Positions 45,921-57,716 of a stretch of DNA of 64,000 nt are shown in pieces. Below the pieces are notes generated by a model. That model was not told where the DNA came from. It saw nothing but the letters and a program-made list of their open reading frames with translations, and searched no databases. How positions within the stretch are numbered: the first letter of the stretch is position 1; every line of letters begins with the position of its first letter. Source of the stretch: Spirodela intermedia (lineage: Eukaryota; Streptophyta; Magnoliopsida; Alismatales; Araceae). A program made the position numbers and the translations under genes. The stretch spans positions 2,694,501 through 2,758,500 of the forward strand of contig LR746279.1 in assembly GCA_902729315.2 (NCBI GenBank), written 5' to 3'.

Positions 45921-47170
45921 ACGGGGGTTCCTCTTATACCCATGCCTCCTTGTTTATTCTCTTTCTTCTGCCCTGGTCGTGTATGACTACGAGATACTAG
46001 GAATAACGAGCCTAGATAAAAAATTGTTGACAAATAAGATATTTCTAAAATTTAGGACAAGTTCTTGTGCAAAAAATGTGTTTGCAGCAGCACCCTTACA
46101 ATGAGATACTAAGAGGAATGCCCATACATATAAAGAAATATGCTGACACTTAAGGTTATTAATCCAACTAACATAGCAAAGACTAGATATAAATTAGTTG
46201 ATCTTTTAAAATGAAAAATGTGTTCCTAAAATGTAATGTTCTTTTGCAAAATATTGAAGTTGAAGATGATTAATTTTCAACCAAATGTTAGCCCTTTAAT
46301 TCAAGTTTATTGTGAAAACCATGCAATCAATTCTACCTTAATATTTATGCATTAATTGGAAAAATCCCACTTATTTTTATAGTTATTTAGAATAATGATT
46401 TATAAGATGAGATGAGAATGGCATTTCTTATTTAGAAGATAAGCTCGTAATTACTCCAAAAACATGAAGTAAATACCCTTGGAGGGTTGAGCAATAGAAA
46501 GGTTCTCTTTATTTTCTAAATCTTTGCATGAAGATGGAGCAAGCATGGGGAACCATAGTTCTTATGTTATTGAAGCTAACAAATAGTCATTCTGCCAACA
46601 AAAGATAACACATGATTGATAAAATATTGAAGCTTAGAACATGTATGTCAATAAATGCAAAACATATATAGTTGAAAGTTTATAAAAAATCAACCATTCA
46701 ATATCATATCTGTTGCCCTTAGCAAGATGTCAATGTTTAGGGTGCAAAAAAAAATCGTAATGTGTATTCTAACTCTTTATTTTTTTATTATCATAAGACA
46801 ATAATTAATGAAAATAAAATCATAGTTAAAAAATTATGTTATTGAATTATTCAATAGCCATAGATCTCTATGCATGGTATTTGAGGGTGCATGCAATATT
46901 TTTAACATTAAATTCTCATCATTGGTAAGAAATTGCATTTTTTTCTCATTAAATTCCAATTAATGCGAATTATGTAATAATTTTTGCATTGATTTATTCA
47001 ATTATATAGTATTTTACAAATGCCTTGACTAGTGCGTGTGGTTAATTGAGGACTAGGACCATAATGCATTAATGTAATTTAATGTGCTTTGTTCCTTGTA
47101 TAAAGTCTAAATATAACATATATTTAAGGATGAGGACCACAAATGCAACTTGGGAAGAGCACACAAGAAG
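45921..47170. other. AT-rich gene-free stretch
   Basis: No coding frame, RNA gene or clear repeat is recognisable. It is likely decayed transposable-element sequence. Confidence 0.4.
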
Positions 47171-47174
47171 ATGA

Positions 47175-47855
47175 CTTGATTAACCTCATCGTTTGACCCA
47201 TGACTTTAATCTTCCTTGTGTCTCATCATATTTAACTATCCTATTAACTTTGTACCATCTCATTAAGAGTAAGGTAAAGGAGTAAAATTAGAAGAGTCAT
47301 GATAGTGCTCTCATCCTCATTGAGTTGTTTTGCCTCCCTTGCATTAGCATAGAGTGGGAAGGGGGGGGGTATTGTGAGGGAGAGAGATGTTAATAGGAGA
47401 ATTATATGACATGAGTTAATAGGTCTTTAAGGTTTTGGCCCAAAATTGCATCAAAGCTGAACATTTACTCATTGTGAAATTAATCTACATATCCTTTGTT
47501 TAGGATTGTCAATAAACAAGATGAGTCAAATGACTAGGTCAATCAAGTCAACTTACATGCTCATGATGATCAACTCTAGGCTTTGATGTAATTTTTGGTA
47601 TAAAACTTAAAAACCTACTGTCTCATGTCATATAACTCTCCTATTACCACCTATGCTTACCCCTCTCTCTCTCTCTCTCCTCCCCTCTCACTCAAATACT
47701 AACATATGGGAAGCCAAACTACTCAATGAGGATGAGCACTATCATGACTCCTCATTTTACTCTCTCACCTTATTCTTAATAGGATAATTAAATATGGTGA
47801 GACATGAGGAAGATTATAGTCATGGGGCCCAATGGTGATGTTAATAATGTTGATT
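47175..47855. mobile_element. Large inverted repeat, two LTR-like ends facing each other
   Basis: The left arm (about 47175-47462) reappears as reverse complement at about 47575-47855. Shared landmarks are CATGACT(T/A)TAATCTTCCT, GTCATGATAGTGCTC and CCTCATTGAGT, then ATAGGAGA(A/G)TTATATGACAT and GCATCAAAGC/ACATCAAAGC. In each arm a G- or GA-rich tract precedes TGTGAGGGAGAGAGATG-like sequence, as at a polypurine tract and LTR start. The spacer is about 110 bp. Confidence 0.65.
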
Positions 47856-48214
47856 GTTAGCCTTGTTTTCCATCTGCCATGCAAATAGCATGTGCACTCA
47901 TCTATACCATATCTTTACACTTAGTGTTGATAACCTCCAAGATTCATAAGATATTCTTTTGACCATTAGAGTCATCCATCTAAACCGCACATGCACATGT
48001 GCTAGCCTTGCATGGTCTCCACATGTCATGATGAGTTGTGTTGAGCAAACATGTATTTCTTGTGCCCCTTGCATCTATTGCATAGCTCAAAACACTAAAA
48101 AATGGAGAATATTGATAAGGTCTTCCAACTCCTTTAAGTTGGTGTCTCACTCTCTTTTCATATCTTGAACACAACATTTTTTACATTTTATCATAAAGTA
48201 TATGTGATGATTCA

Positions 48215-48735
48215 TTGTAAATCGTCCACCTTAAAGACTTTTTTACTAAGTTCCACAAGGAGGCTATAGGCTTCCTCCTCACTCTTGTTCATTAGGATGC
48301 CTCCATGAAGCATCTATCATTTATTTCTTTTCTTCTTACAACTTATCATAAAAAATTTAAATTATTTACCATTTAGGAATCTTTTGATAAGGACACTTCA
48401 TCATCATTCCTTTGAATCTCTTTTATGATTAATGTAGAAGTTCATTAGGGCTTTGTACAAAACCCATGATAATCTTCCTCATCATAGTGATTTTACCCCT
48501 ATGATATAATTTTCTAAGAAATTCCTGAACCATTTGTAAGGACAAGATCTAATAACTAACATTAACCTTTAAAAAAAATGGAAACAAAGTTAATTTCAGA
48601 TCATCATCAGTTTCCTTTATCATCCCATAGACTTTTAGGAACTCTAGAAGATGTTCATAGAACTGTTCATTAGAACTCCCATAAAAGGTAGGTAGCATAT
48701 AAAAGACACTTGATTTAATGTCTTGTTTACATATA
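48215..48735 (-). pseudogene. Tat/Athila-type gag relic
   Basis: Reading the minus strand from 48705 gives LPTFYGSSNEQFYEHLLEFL, LTLFPFFLKV, a stop-ridden middle, MMKCPYQKIPKW, then MLHGGILMNKSEEEAYSLL. These match the conserved gag blocks of plant Tat/Athila elements (F-G-x-x-x-E-D-P-x-x-H-L; L-F-P-F-S-L; C-P-H-H-x-I-P; GG-L-x-x-K-T). There are many frameshifts and no pol in the neighbourhood. Confidence 0.65.
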
Positions 48736-51700
48736 GAGTGTTGAAGAAATTTTAAACTAATGGGATGATTGAAATAATTTATAAGCTGCAGATGAATAAT
48801 TTCAGTTTTCTATGATATTACTCTTTTCATCTATGCACATTATTATTGGCCCTTGTATAATTAAGTATAAGAATTTTACATATCAATATTTTAATTATAT
48901 TATAAATCAACATATAAATATGTGTGTAATCATTAATAATTATTGGACATGATTTCAAGTGCTTCAGAAAAATCCTTTAGCCTACATCTATTTTTTAAGA
49001 TTCTACCTCATTTCCTTTATTCCAATGTCAAAATATATATTATTTGTTGAGATCAATAACTCTTTACATAATTGTTTTCTACAAAACTTATGATAGGAAC
49101 TAATAATCCTAGATCAACTTGTAACAAACACACCACATGTGACTCGACACCTAATATGACTAAGTTGTCGACATACTACATCTATCTCAATCAGTTTATC
49201 TATCACATATCATAATAAAAATAATTAATTGATTTGAAATAAAGTTACTAATACACTCTAAATTCTTTAAGAATTTAAGAACATTGATGTGGATGGAAGT
49301 AGTGCATGATGCTTTATTTGATATGTTCTGCTTCTTTAAAGTGATTTGAATTTTCTTGTAGATCTTTGATATTTGAGAGGAGGTGGTGAAGAAGAGAAAC
49401 TCTTAAAACAACAATCATCTTTTGAATCTTAATTTGATTTCTTGTGGCTAGACTATCCCTTTTATGTCTTTATTGGGTATGATGGTCAACATAGGCAGGC
49501 CTTAGCGGGCGCACACAAGTTTTAGAAAGCACAAAAAATCATTCATATATTTTTAAAATCACAACTTCTTGATTTTTTCAAATTTAGATGCATTTTTTTT
49601 GCATTAAATTCCTCTTTGGATTAACTTTCTATTGTTGCATGTCTAGTTGCAACATATTTTCTCAAATAAAAATCATTTTAGTTAGTTAAGTAAAACTTAT
49701 AAGTTATTTTACCCTTAGGTATAAATATTATTTCACAAGTCCTGTTAAATCAATAACAATTCAGTGTTGTAATAATCTCTTATAAAATATCTCGTATTTG
49801 ACCCTTCATCCAAAGAGTTTTTTACTGGTTACTCATATGCATATATCTGTGATAATGACAATTTTATCCTGCATGAACTTATTATTATATTTAAATAAAG
49901 ACATACTTAAAAATAAGTTGTATACCCCTAATGAAAATAGGGTGGTTTAATATCCAACAATCAATATCATCAATTAAATCATTATACTAACTATAATTAA
50001 TCAACCTTTAATCACAATTTCACTTTAATATCATCAATTGATTACTTTAAATTGATGATTTTACTTGAAACTTCTATATAATTTTTCAAAATATTATTGA
50101 TTTAATTAACAACTCAACAATAGTTGTATTGAGCCTAGCAGCATATAGGTGTTTAAGGTATGCATGTTGCTCCACACTAATGCCTCTTGCTCCATAATGA
50201 CCCCCAATACACTTTTATCTATCAAAGTTAAGGCATTCACATGTAGGATGAGGAACATGACAAATGAAGTAACTTTCCCTTGGTGGGTTATTCTACTATG
50301 CCTCCTATATCTATTGCCACAAGTTTGCGTATAGTGGATTATGCAACAGCCATCTTAGCCACTACCACCTTGACAACTTTATTTGGGATTCTCCTAACAC
50401 TTGTCACCCTGGCAACATTAGGTTCTACTACACTAGACATATTTAATCTTTGGAGTATCAATCATCATTATGTTTGACTATGCATCTTTTACTAAGAGCT
50501 TCAACTCAATATATTCCCCCTACTAAAATCATCACACATAGTATACTAACTTCCTTCAGTACATTCTCTTAATGCCCAAGATAAGTGATGCAAATTGTCA
50601 CATACTCTCTCAAGGGACCTATGTGCCACAATTAGTAGAGAGCCTCCTATGTCATCCATACTTTGTTTGTTAGAAGGAAAAATCTATTTTGTTTAATTTA
50701 ATGAACAAATGCAAATTGAGAAAATATGAATAATTTACTAAAATCATTTTAAAATGACTACAAATACAGGCAACATGGAGTGTAAGTTATTTCATAAACT
50801 ACATGGATTAAATTTTCGTTTCAACGAATTTCATTTCATTTGAAGAATCTCTTGTCTTATGAAATCAAGCTAGAAATGGTACTATTTCCACCTTTTTAGC
50901 TTACCATGATGAACGTGGGTTGATAAACTCCAATATGAGTGATGGCATGAGGTCCAACATTGGCGGTTTAAACACTTTCATAAGCATGGAAATTAATAGT
51001 TGAGAGTCTCATCCATTTTTAAAAAACTTATGACTTTTTTTCCTCTTCCTAAAATTTATAGGTGATTCGGATGCTCTCAATGTGTATTTTATTTCCAATC
51101 CTCTTGACATTTTATCATTCATAAGAAGATCAAAGAATTTTCGTTTTTCTTGTCGTCTTAAATTACTCAATATGCATTTTTTCCGGTTCCCCACAAAAAC
51201 TGAGGTGTTTTTGCCTTATAATCAATCCCTTTTAGGATTTCCCCCACCTTTTTGACCTGTTGTTTCCCCCTCGTTGCAGTACATTCCAATATTCATAGGA
51301 TTGGCCCTATCTGATCATGTATATGTTGACAGTTTTCTCCTTATTTTAGCATTCATTCAATAATGATACCACTGGCATTCATACTAAAGATCATGGGTTG
51401 TTATCTTCTTTTATGGATTTTTTTCTCGAACTCATTTACATGCTCAAAATGAATAAAATACATGTATTTTTCTCTTTTCCAAGGGCGTCATGTTGCTGTT
51501 ATATTTCTTTGATTAATAGATGTCTGCATAATATCGGTGCAAATGGGCCACGCTGGGCCTCTTGAATCCTAATCCAGGTCTGAAGAAAGATCTGGACAGG
51601 AATGGAGAAGAAGGGAATTGGTTGACTAATAGCTGAATGAGGAATGGACTGGGATTCGTACATCGCTGAAACGTTTTCCCAGGGCCCAAAATAATAATAT

Positions 51701-51880
51701 TCCGACTCATCATTGAGTAAATGCTGCTCTCCTTTTATGGAAAGCAAACATGAACATTGGAGCTATAAGTTTATGTGTTTGTACATGGAAGTTTGGGCGG
51801 CCTTTCACTGATTATTTAATTACATCATATAATGTTTAACTGTTGACTTTCAGTGTGGTAATAGCTTGCCACCTCCAGAG
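48736..51880. other. AT-rich, repeat-derived gene-free region
   Basis: I found no gene. Several short open frames (for example at 50149-50477 and 51499-51747) have no recognisable motif. A TATA-like TATAAATATTATTTC near 49720 and general composition suggest old LTR sequence belonging to the gag relic on the left. The rightmost part should hold the 3' UTR of the membrane-protein gene. Confidence 0.4.
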
Positions 51881-51882
51881 GA

Positions 51883-54545
51883 TCACAGTGGGAGGTGAGG
51901 GGACGACGCGAGGTGCTCTTTTTGGTTCATGGATAGAACACACAGAGTATGGGGGAGAAAGAAGTAGATGGCGAGAAAAATTATCACTCCAAGATCTGCC
52001 TCTTCACCAACAGCGGGCTGTGGCGGATTTCGCCAGTATATCTGACTAACACACCACAAACAGTAGAGGGACATCACGAGCAGAATAAGCCCCATGGAAT
52101 GGTTTGCTCTTGTAGTTACAGATTTCCCAGGATTTACTCTGCAAGAAAAACACATCAAGGAGAGAAATTTTATAGTGAGAATTCCTTGGGCGTTGCTCTT
52201 TATTGGGTTTTTTCTCGATTATATGTTGAAAAAAACCCTTTTTTCGTCGAAAATAAAAACCCCGACTTGGTAGATAAGCTCTAAAGTTGGAATGAAGAAA
52301 CCAGCAATCAGGTTCTTCCTTTCTAAGACAGATTTCTGGAGCCTAATCTCCTGAATGATCATGAAGTTGATAATTCTAGATCTCTTAGGGTTTACCCTAC
52401 AAGGAAACACATCAAGGAGAGAGACTTCTCAGGGCATTTAACTTGATTGGGTTTTTTGCTAGTTTAAACCTTGAAGAAAACCTTGACTTATGAAAAAAAA
52501 CCTGACTTGGTCACCAACTCTAGAGTTGGAAGAAATAACCAATAAGGAAGCTTAATCCACTCGTTTGTACATTCTGAAGCAAACAACTGCTGATCCTATT
52601 TGATGAACAACGGTCAAATTTTGAAGATATGGGTACCTCATTAGTGTGCCCGGTTTACTAAGCTTCTCTCAGGGAAAAAGAAGTAAAGTCAACGGGGAGT
52701 CACATCACCTGTTGATGTAGATGAAACCTGTTATTAAACTAGTGCAGAGGAGTCCAACCACAAGAACGGCTTCAACGTTGTTGGGTACTCTGCCTTTCCA
52801 CGATCCCGTGCTCAATATCCACGTATATGTATTAGAGTGTCCATTTTCCTTCCCAGAGAGTAGCATCATTCATGGATCAATAATATTATAATATCCGATC
52901 TCTGATGCGTCAGGCAAAAAGCTTCATTGGTAAATAAAGTAAAATGATCCTTTTTTCTTCTCATAAATTCGTATCTATTTTTAAATATAGAGTGATCAGG
53001 TAGATCGGAGAGATTGTTGGATAAGGCTTTATCTTCTTTTTTATTTGTTCTTATATTGATGTCTGATATCTCTAGCATGAATTCAATCATAAGGACTGAA
53101 AAGTGATGCTTTTTTCGAAAAAAATAAATTCAATGGTTTTATTTAAATTTTTACATCAATATCTGATATCCACAGCTTCCCAACTAAAATTTTCAGTGAT
53201 AAGCAAGTGAGAAAACGGGGCTATTTATTAAAATAAGGGAAATAACTTAATTTATAAACTAAATGATAAAAAAAGACGGATTTTATTTTTAATTTCATAA
53301 TGTTCAATGATTATCTGATATCTGCTGCTTGAAACCCAATATAGATTAGTGAAGGAGAAGCCAATCGTTGAACAAGGGGGATACTTGATTTTAAACCACA
53401 AAACACTCAGATTCATCAATATTTATAATTATACTTCAATTTTTTATATAGTTTTACATGGGACAAGTGAATTTAACTTTGGAAAGCTGTAATTAGTATG
53501 ATTATGATTCCAAGCCCCATTAAGAGATTTTTTCTGAATTTATCAATAAATTTATTCCACATGGTGCCTCATCAAATGCATTAGATGTAAGGGAAAAAAA
53601 AGAGTAAGATTCAGACTGGGCGGGGGGGCTACCTCGAACAAGTGATCCAAGAAGAAATGGGTCAGGGAACCAGCCGCCACCAGAAGTAAGCACTGACTCC
53701 TGCTCAGGGAGACCTGCATCAAACCCATCATCCAGGTAACGATTCAGGAAAAAAAATGTCATAAATCAAAATATTACATCATTATTATTATAATCCACAA
53801 CTCCGTGGTCTAAACATCCTTCCGAATTGGGTTCCTCCGACAATCCAGGAAATCTGCAGGGTTAGCCTATAGTTGGAGTGATCCTCGTCTCGGTGTAAAG
53901 ATGGATCCGAGCTGAGTTCCTCTGAAAACCCATGAAATTCCAAGATCACATTCTGATTGGATTGATCCACCACTGGGTCTAAAAAATTGAGTGATCCTCG
54001 ACTCGGTGTAAAGATGGTTCCGAGTTGAGTTCCTGTGAAAACCCATGAAGTTCCAAGATTATATTGTGAGAAAGTTCTCACAGTATAAAGGTCCTTCCAT
54101 ATCTGGTCTCCTCACGAGATGAAACAACATTTTGGTGAGGATAATTCTCCACTCAACTCGGCCAAAAGACTCTTCGGATCGACAGGAACGAGGAGAGAGA
54201 GAGGAACTCGGTCTTCTTCAGACTGACCCCAGAGACCGAGTCGAGGAGCCCCCTCTTGAGAAGAACGCCGGAGAGCCAGGAGTAGAAGACAGACAAGGGC
54301 AGACCGAGAAGAAGCACGTAGTAGAACGGGTGGTGGACGTAGGACATCGTCAAGTCCCCGATGCCTCCTCCCCCGCCGCCGAGGTTTCCGGCTAGCCACT
54401 CGGCGAAGGAGCCGAGATCAGGGCCGAGGAAGGCGTTGACGGCGTAGAAGAGGCAGTGCTGGGGGCTGAAGCGCCCTCGGGAAAGCCTCATCATCCCCGC
54501 CCCAGCCCCCAGCGCGTACGCCGTGTGCGGCCCCGGCCCCGGCAT
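51883..54545 (-). CDS. Conserved plant multi-pass membrane protein of unknown function
   Basis: Four exons keep frame: 54545-54228, 53713-53633, 52848-52709 and 52108-51883, giving 254 residues with GT-AG junctions. The start is MPGPGPHTAYALGAGAGMM. Conserved-looking blocks are FLGPDLGSFAEWL, YVHHPFYYVLLLGLPLSVFY, AAGSLTHFFLDHLFE, NGHSNTYTWILSTGSWKGR, VLVVGLLCTSLITGFIYINR and YCLWCVSQIYWRNPPQPAVG, then GVIIFLAIYFFLPHTLCVLS. About five hydrophobic segments are present. I recognise it as a plant-wide uncharacterised membrane protein. The HH, H..D..H pattern recalls bacterial YdjM/DUF457-type membrane hydrolases, but that is only a resemblance. Exon 4 starts after a CTACAAG acceptor, which is weak. 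Introns 1 and 3 carry tandem duplications. Confidence 0.8.
52131..52550. repeat. Direct duplication in intron 3 of the membrane-protein gene
   Basis: GGATTTACTCTGCAAGAAAAACACATCAAGG-like sequence at 52131 recurs at 52389 with shared AACACATCAAGGAGAGA, ATTGGGTTTTTT, GACTTGGT and AGAGTTGGAA landmarks. Period is about 250 bp. Confidence 0.75.
53820..54075. repeat. Tandem duplication in intron 1 of the membrane-protein gene
   Basis: GAGTGATCCTCG(T/A)CTCGGTG, AAGATGG(A/T)TCCGAG and AAAACCCATGAA recur at 53876/53990, 53899/54012 and 53926/54038. Period is about 113 bp, with a partial third unit at 53820. Confidence 0.75.
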
Positions 54546-54739
54546 CTCCTCTCCGCTCGCTCCACCGGCGGGGCCGCGTCTGATGCTACCGCCCGCTGAC
54601 TACTCGTTATTCTCAGCTTCTGACGGTCCCCCCCCGCCGCCCACATAGAAAAAGTCAAAACTTGCGTCGAATTCTACTCCTCGCTCTATATTCCCCGCTT
54701 CTACAATTTGCTTGCAGCTGGTTCAGAGCGGGGTAAGAA

Positions 54740-55560
54740 TTTGACCAGGAGACTTAAATTTCCCATGAATTCGGAGAACCCTTTTGGGAAAATTATGAAA
54801 ATATTTTCCAAAAAAAGATTTTTTTTGCCGAAACTTGTTCGATCATGTCAGTCCACACGTCCCCTTTTCCTTTAAGAAGACTATTTGATTTATGTATTAT
54901 ATGACCTAAATAAATAAGTTTTGGAGTGGATAAAATTCCGATCAGAATGATTTTCCATTAATTTGGAAAACCCTTTACAGAAATCATAAAAATTATTTTC
55001 CAAAAATATTTTTTTTGTCAAAACTTATTCGATCAAGTCAGCCCATCACTGGCCTATCCATTCCAACCCACCCCGCCCCTTTTTCTTTATATTATATGAC
55101 CTTAATAAAGAAGTTTCAGAGCGGATAAAATTCTGACAAGAATAATTTCCCACGAATTTGGAAAACCCTTTTAAGAAAGTCATGAAAAACATTTTCCAAA
55201 AATAAAAAAATTGCCGAAACTTATACGATCAAGCCAGCCCATCACTGGCCTACCCATTCCAACTCCTTCCCCTCACTTTTCTTTTAAGAAGCCTATTTGA
55301 TTTCTGTATAATATGACCGAAATAAGTTTTTGAGGGAATCAATTTCTGACTTGTAAAATTTCACAATAATTTAGAAAATCCTTTTAGGAAAATCATAAAA
55401 ATATTTCTCAAAAAAATAAAATTGTCAAACTCATTCGAGAAAGTCAGCACAATACTGACCTGTCCACTCACATCAACCCGCCGCTTTTCTTTTAAGAAGC
55501 CTATTTCTACCTATTTTATTTCCATATAACATAACCTAAGTATTTCTAAAGTCGTTTCTT
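54740..55560. repeat. Satellite-like tandem repeat, four units
   Basis: Units of about 170-210 bp share AATTTGGAAAACCCTTTT-like sequence (about 54768, 54961, 55154, 55371), TTTTCCAAAAA, GATCAAGTCAGCCCATCACT and TTTAAGAAG.CTATTTGATTT, then TATATGACC. The units are diverged. They sit just upstream of the membrane-protein gene start. Confidence 0.8.
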
Positions 55561-55636
55561 TTAGCATTGCATTAGCTTTCAGAAAACTAATGAAAGTCTT
55601 GGACCTGGCATACCCACCCAGTAGAGGGAAGTGTAC

Positions 55637-55638
<2 letters not shown>

Positions 55639-55671
<33 letters not shown>
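55639..55671. repeat. (GA)n microsatellite
   Basis: Uninterrupted GA repeat of about 16 units, followed by gene-free sequence. Confidence 0.9.
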
Positions 55672-55674
<3 letters not shown>

Positions 55675-56069
55675 ACAGCATGTAACCTTGGAAATAATAT
55701 CACTTATTCCATTAGAAATGGACACAGACTAAGAAAAGCCTCACTGATTTTTCTTCTCTTTGGAAATGGCGATCTAGTCTGAAGAAATTTATACTAAGCC
55801 AGCAGAGGCTCATAAAATCCCTAGCCGGAGCAGACCCAATGGGGTGTTGGATCAAAGTTAAACATTAGCATACAACAGAGTGGACTGAATACTAATAATA
55901 ATTATTATGGGGATGCAAAACTCATCTGTGGGGTGTTGGAGATGCCATCAGACGTTCAAACCCATATTTTTTTTACCCTAATGAATGATAAAGAAGACAA
56001 CAAGGACTAAAGAGTTCTTGAGACCATCATATCTCACCAACATCAAAACCCATAACATCATACATGACC

Positions 56070-56105
<36 letters not shown>

Positions 56106-57530
56106 TCAAGTTCTTTGGAGCCACATTTTTTTTTCCCATAGAATGAATGAAGATGGATAGAATGGGAATTGTAATTGCCCTTGTGGGTTTAAATCCCAAA
56201 TCAAAACGCTATCTTACAGACATTAAGATTCATCATCACACATCATAAACCATGAAAATAATGGTGCTAATTCGTCAAACCCTCTGTCTTTTCACTTGCA
56301 GATGAATTAAAATATGATCATCTTCCACGAAAGAAAATACCACCAAAAGCAGAAGACATCTGTGTTATTAAGGCCTCATATAAGACGGGGATTAAAGCTG
56401 AAACAAGATAAAACACTCTCAAAAGTCATCTTCCCACAGATTGGAAGCCTTACACAGTGCTCAAAAACCCGCATTTTTTGCTCAAAGAGCCTCTTGAGTC
56501 AGCAAGGGCAATCTGATTCTGATTTACTAAAAATATTAAGTACGCATGAAATCATCAATTTTGAACTTTTTTCTTGGAATACGATTGAAAATCAAAATGA
56601 TTTCACTAGAAACATAAAAATGAAAAGATTTTGCAATATCCAAGCAAGAAAAATCGAAGATTGTCAAACGCGGTTTATCAAACTTCTTTGCTCTCAGGCT
56701 AACTATTTCTTCGTAATCAAATAATTCTCAAATATATGCATATACTTTTTAAAAATCAAAATATTATAAACATGTTACGCATGATGTTTTCCTACAAACT
56801 ATATCAGTGTGGGTTCAAAGAGCCTCTTGAGCAAGCAAGGCTATTTATCAGAGTGCCCATCCACATGGACTCCCCAAAAAAAATGAACACTAAATGAAAC
56901 CAATGAAAAAAGAATCAAATGTGAGAAATGACTCAGTTACTCAACCATAGAAACATAACGATAACGACAATTATTATTACTTATCCTCACCAGATTCCCA
57001 TTGGAGACAACAAAAATGTTCTTCTGCCTGTTGATATCTATGGATGAATCCCGAGTTTACCTCATTTACCAAGAACAAAACGCAGTCGAGCCAAAAAATT
57101 TAAGATGTACTAGAAATTGCGGAGCTTCCCAACCCTGCAGCATGGAGCTGAGCCAAGAGAGCGGCATGATGGAGACGAGCACAGGCAGAAAAACCCCAAG
57201 TCAGTTGGAGGGCAGAAGATGTGCAGACGCAGAAAACCCTTGCCGGCGGATAAGGCAGGGACGTAGAAGCAGAAGCATGTCGACTAGGGCAGAAGGAGGC
57301 GCAGATGGAGAACATCCACGGTCTTTATGAGCAGAGATTCCATGGGTGCCATTAAAGCAGAGCCACAACCTCAAAAACAAACACAAAGGGACAGGTTTTA
57401 AGATATTTTAGAAAAGTGTACTTAAAAGCACTAAAAAGCATGCCCACAAACTGTGATATTACGCAACATTTGAATACTTCAAAAGGAAAGCAGCTATAAG
57501 CAGTAGGAAAATAACCTCTCTAGTTACCAG
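55672..57530. other. Gene-free region with (ATG)n microsatellite
   Basis: A (ATG)n tract lies at 56069-56105. AGAGCCTCTTGAG(T/C) occurs at about 56484 and 56818, a short direct repeat. The open frames at 56314-56724 and 57001-57330 show no family signature and simple codon usage, and I do not call them genes. The right end may contain the 3' UTR of the RSZ gene. Confidence 0.45.
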
Positions 57531-57675
57531 CATGCTGAGGAGAACAGTTGTGAAGTTTCCCCATCAGGCATTAACCGCTTCCTCGAAAGGAAGAACTCAT
57601 CAGATACATCACTCGATTAACCAGCCAAGACTTGTTGATACTGCACTTATCAACCCTCCTGCCAATTCCGAGCAC

Positions 57676-57679
57676 TTAA

Positions 57680-57716
<37 letters not shown>

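Noticed and set aside
50149-50477. Two overlapping open frames rich in Leu/Thr considered as a membrane-protein fragment
   Set aside because: No family motif on either strand, and surrounded by decayed LTR-element sequence.
56314-56724. 136-codon plus-strand open frame
   Set aside because: It lies in AT-rich DNA with Lys/Ile/Phe-rich content and no recognisable motif, and has no supporting splice or promoter context.
57001-57330. 109-codon plus-strand open frame near the RSZ 3' end
   Set aside because: The composition suggests a random GC-richer patch; no family resemblance.
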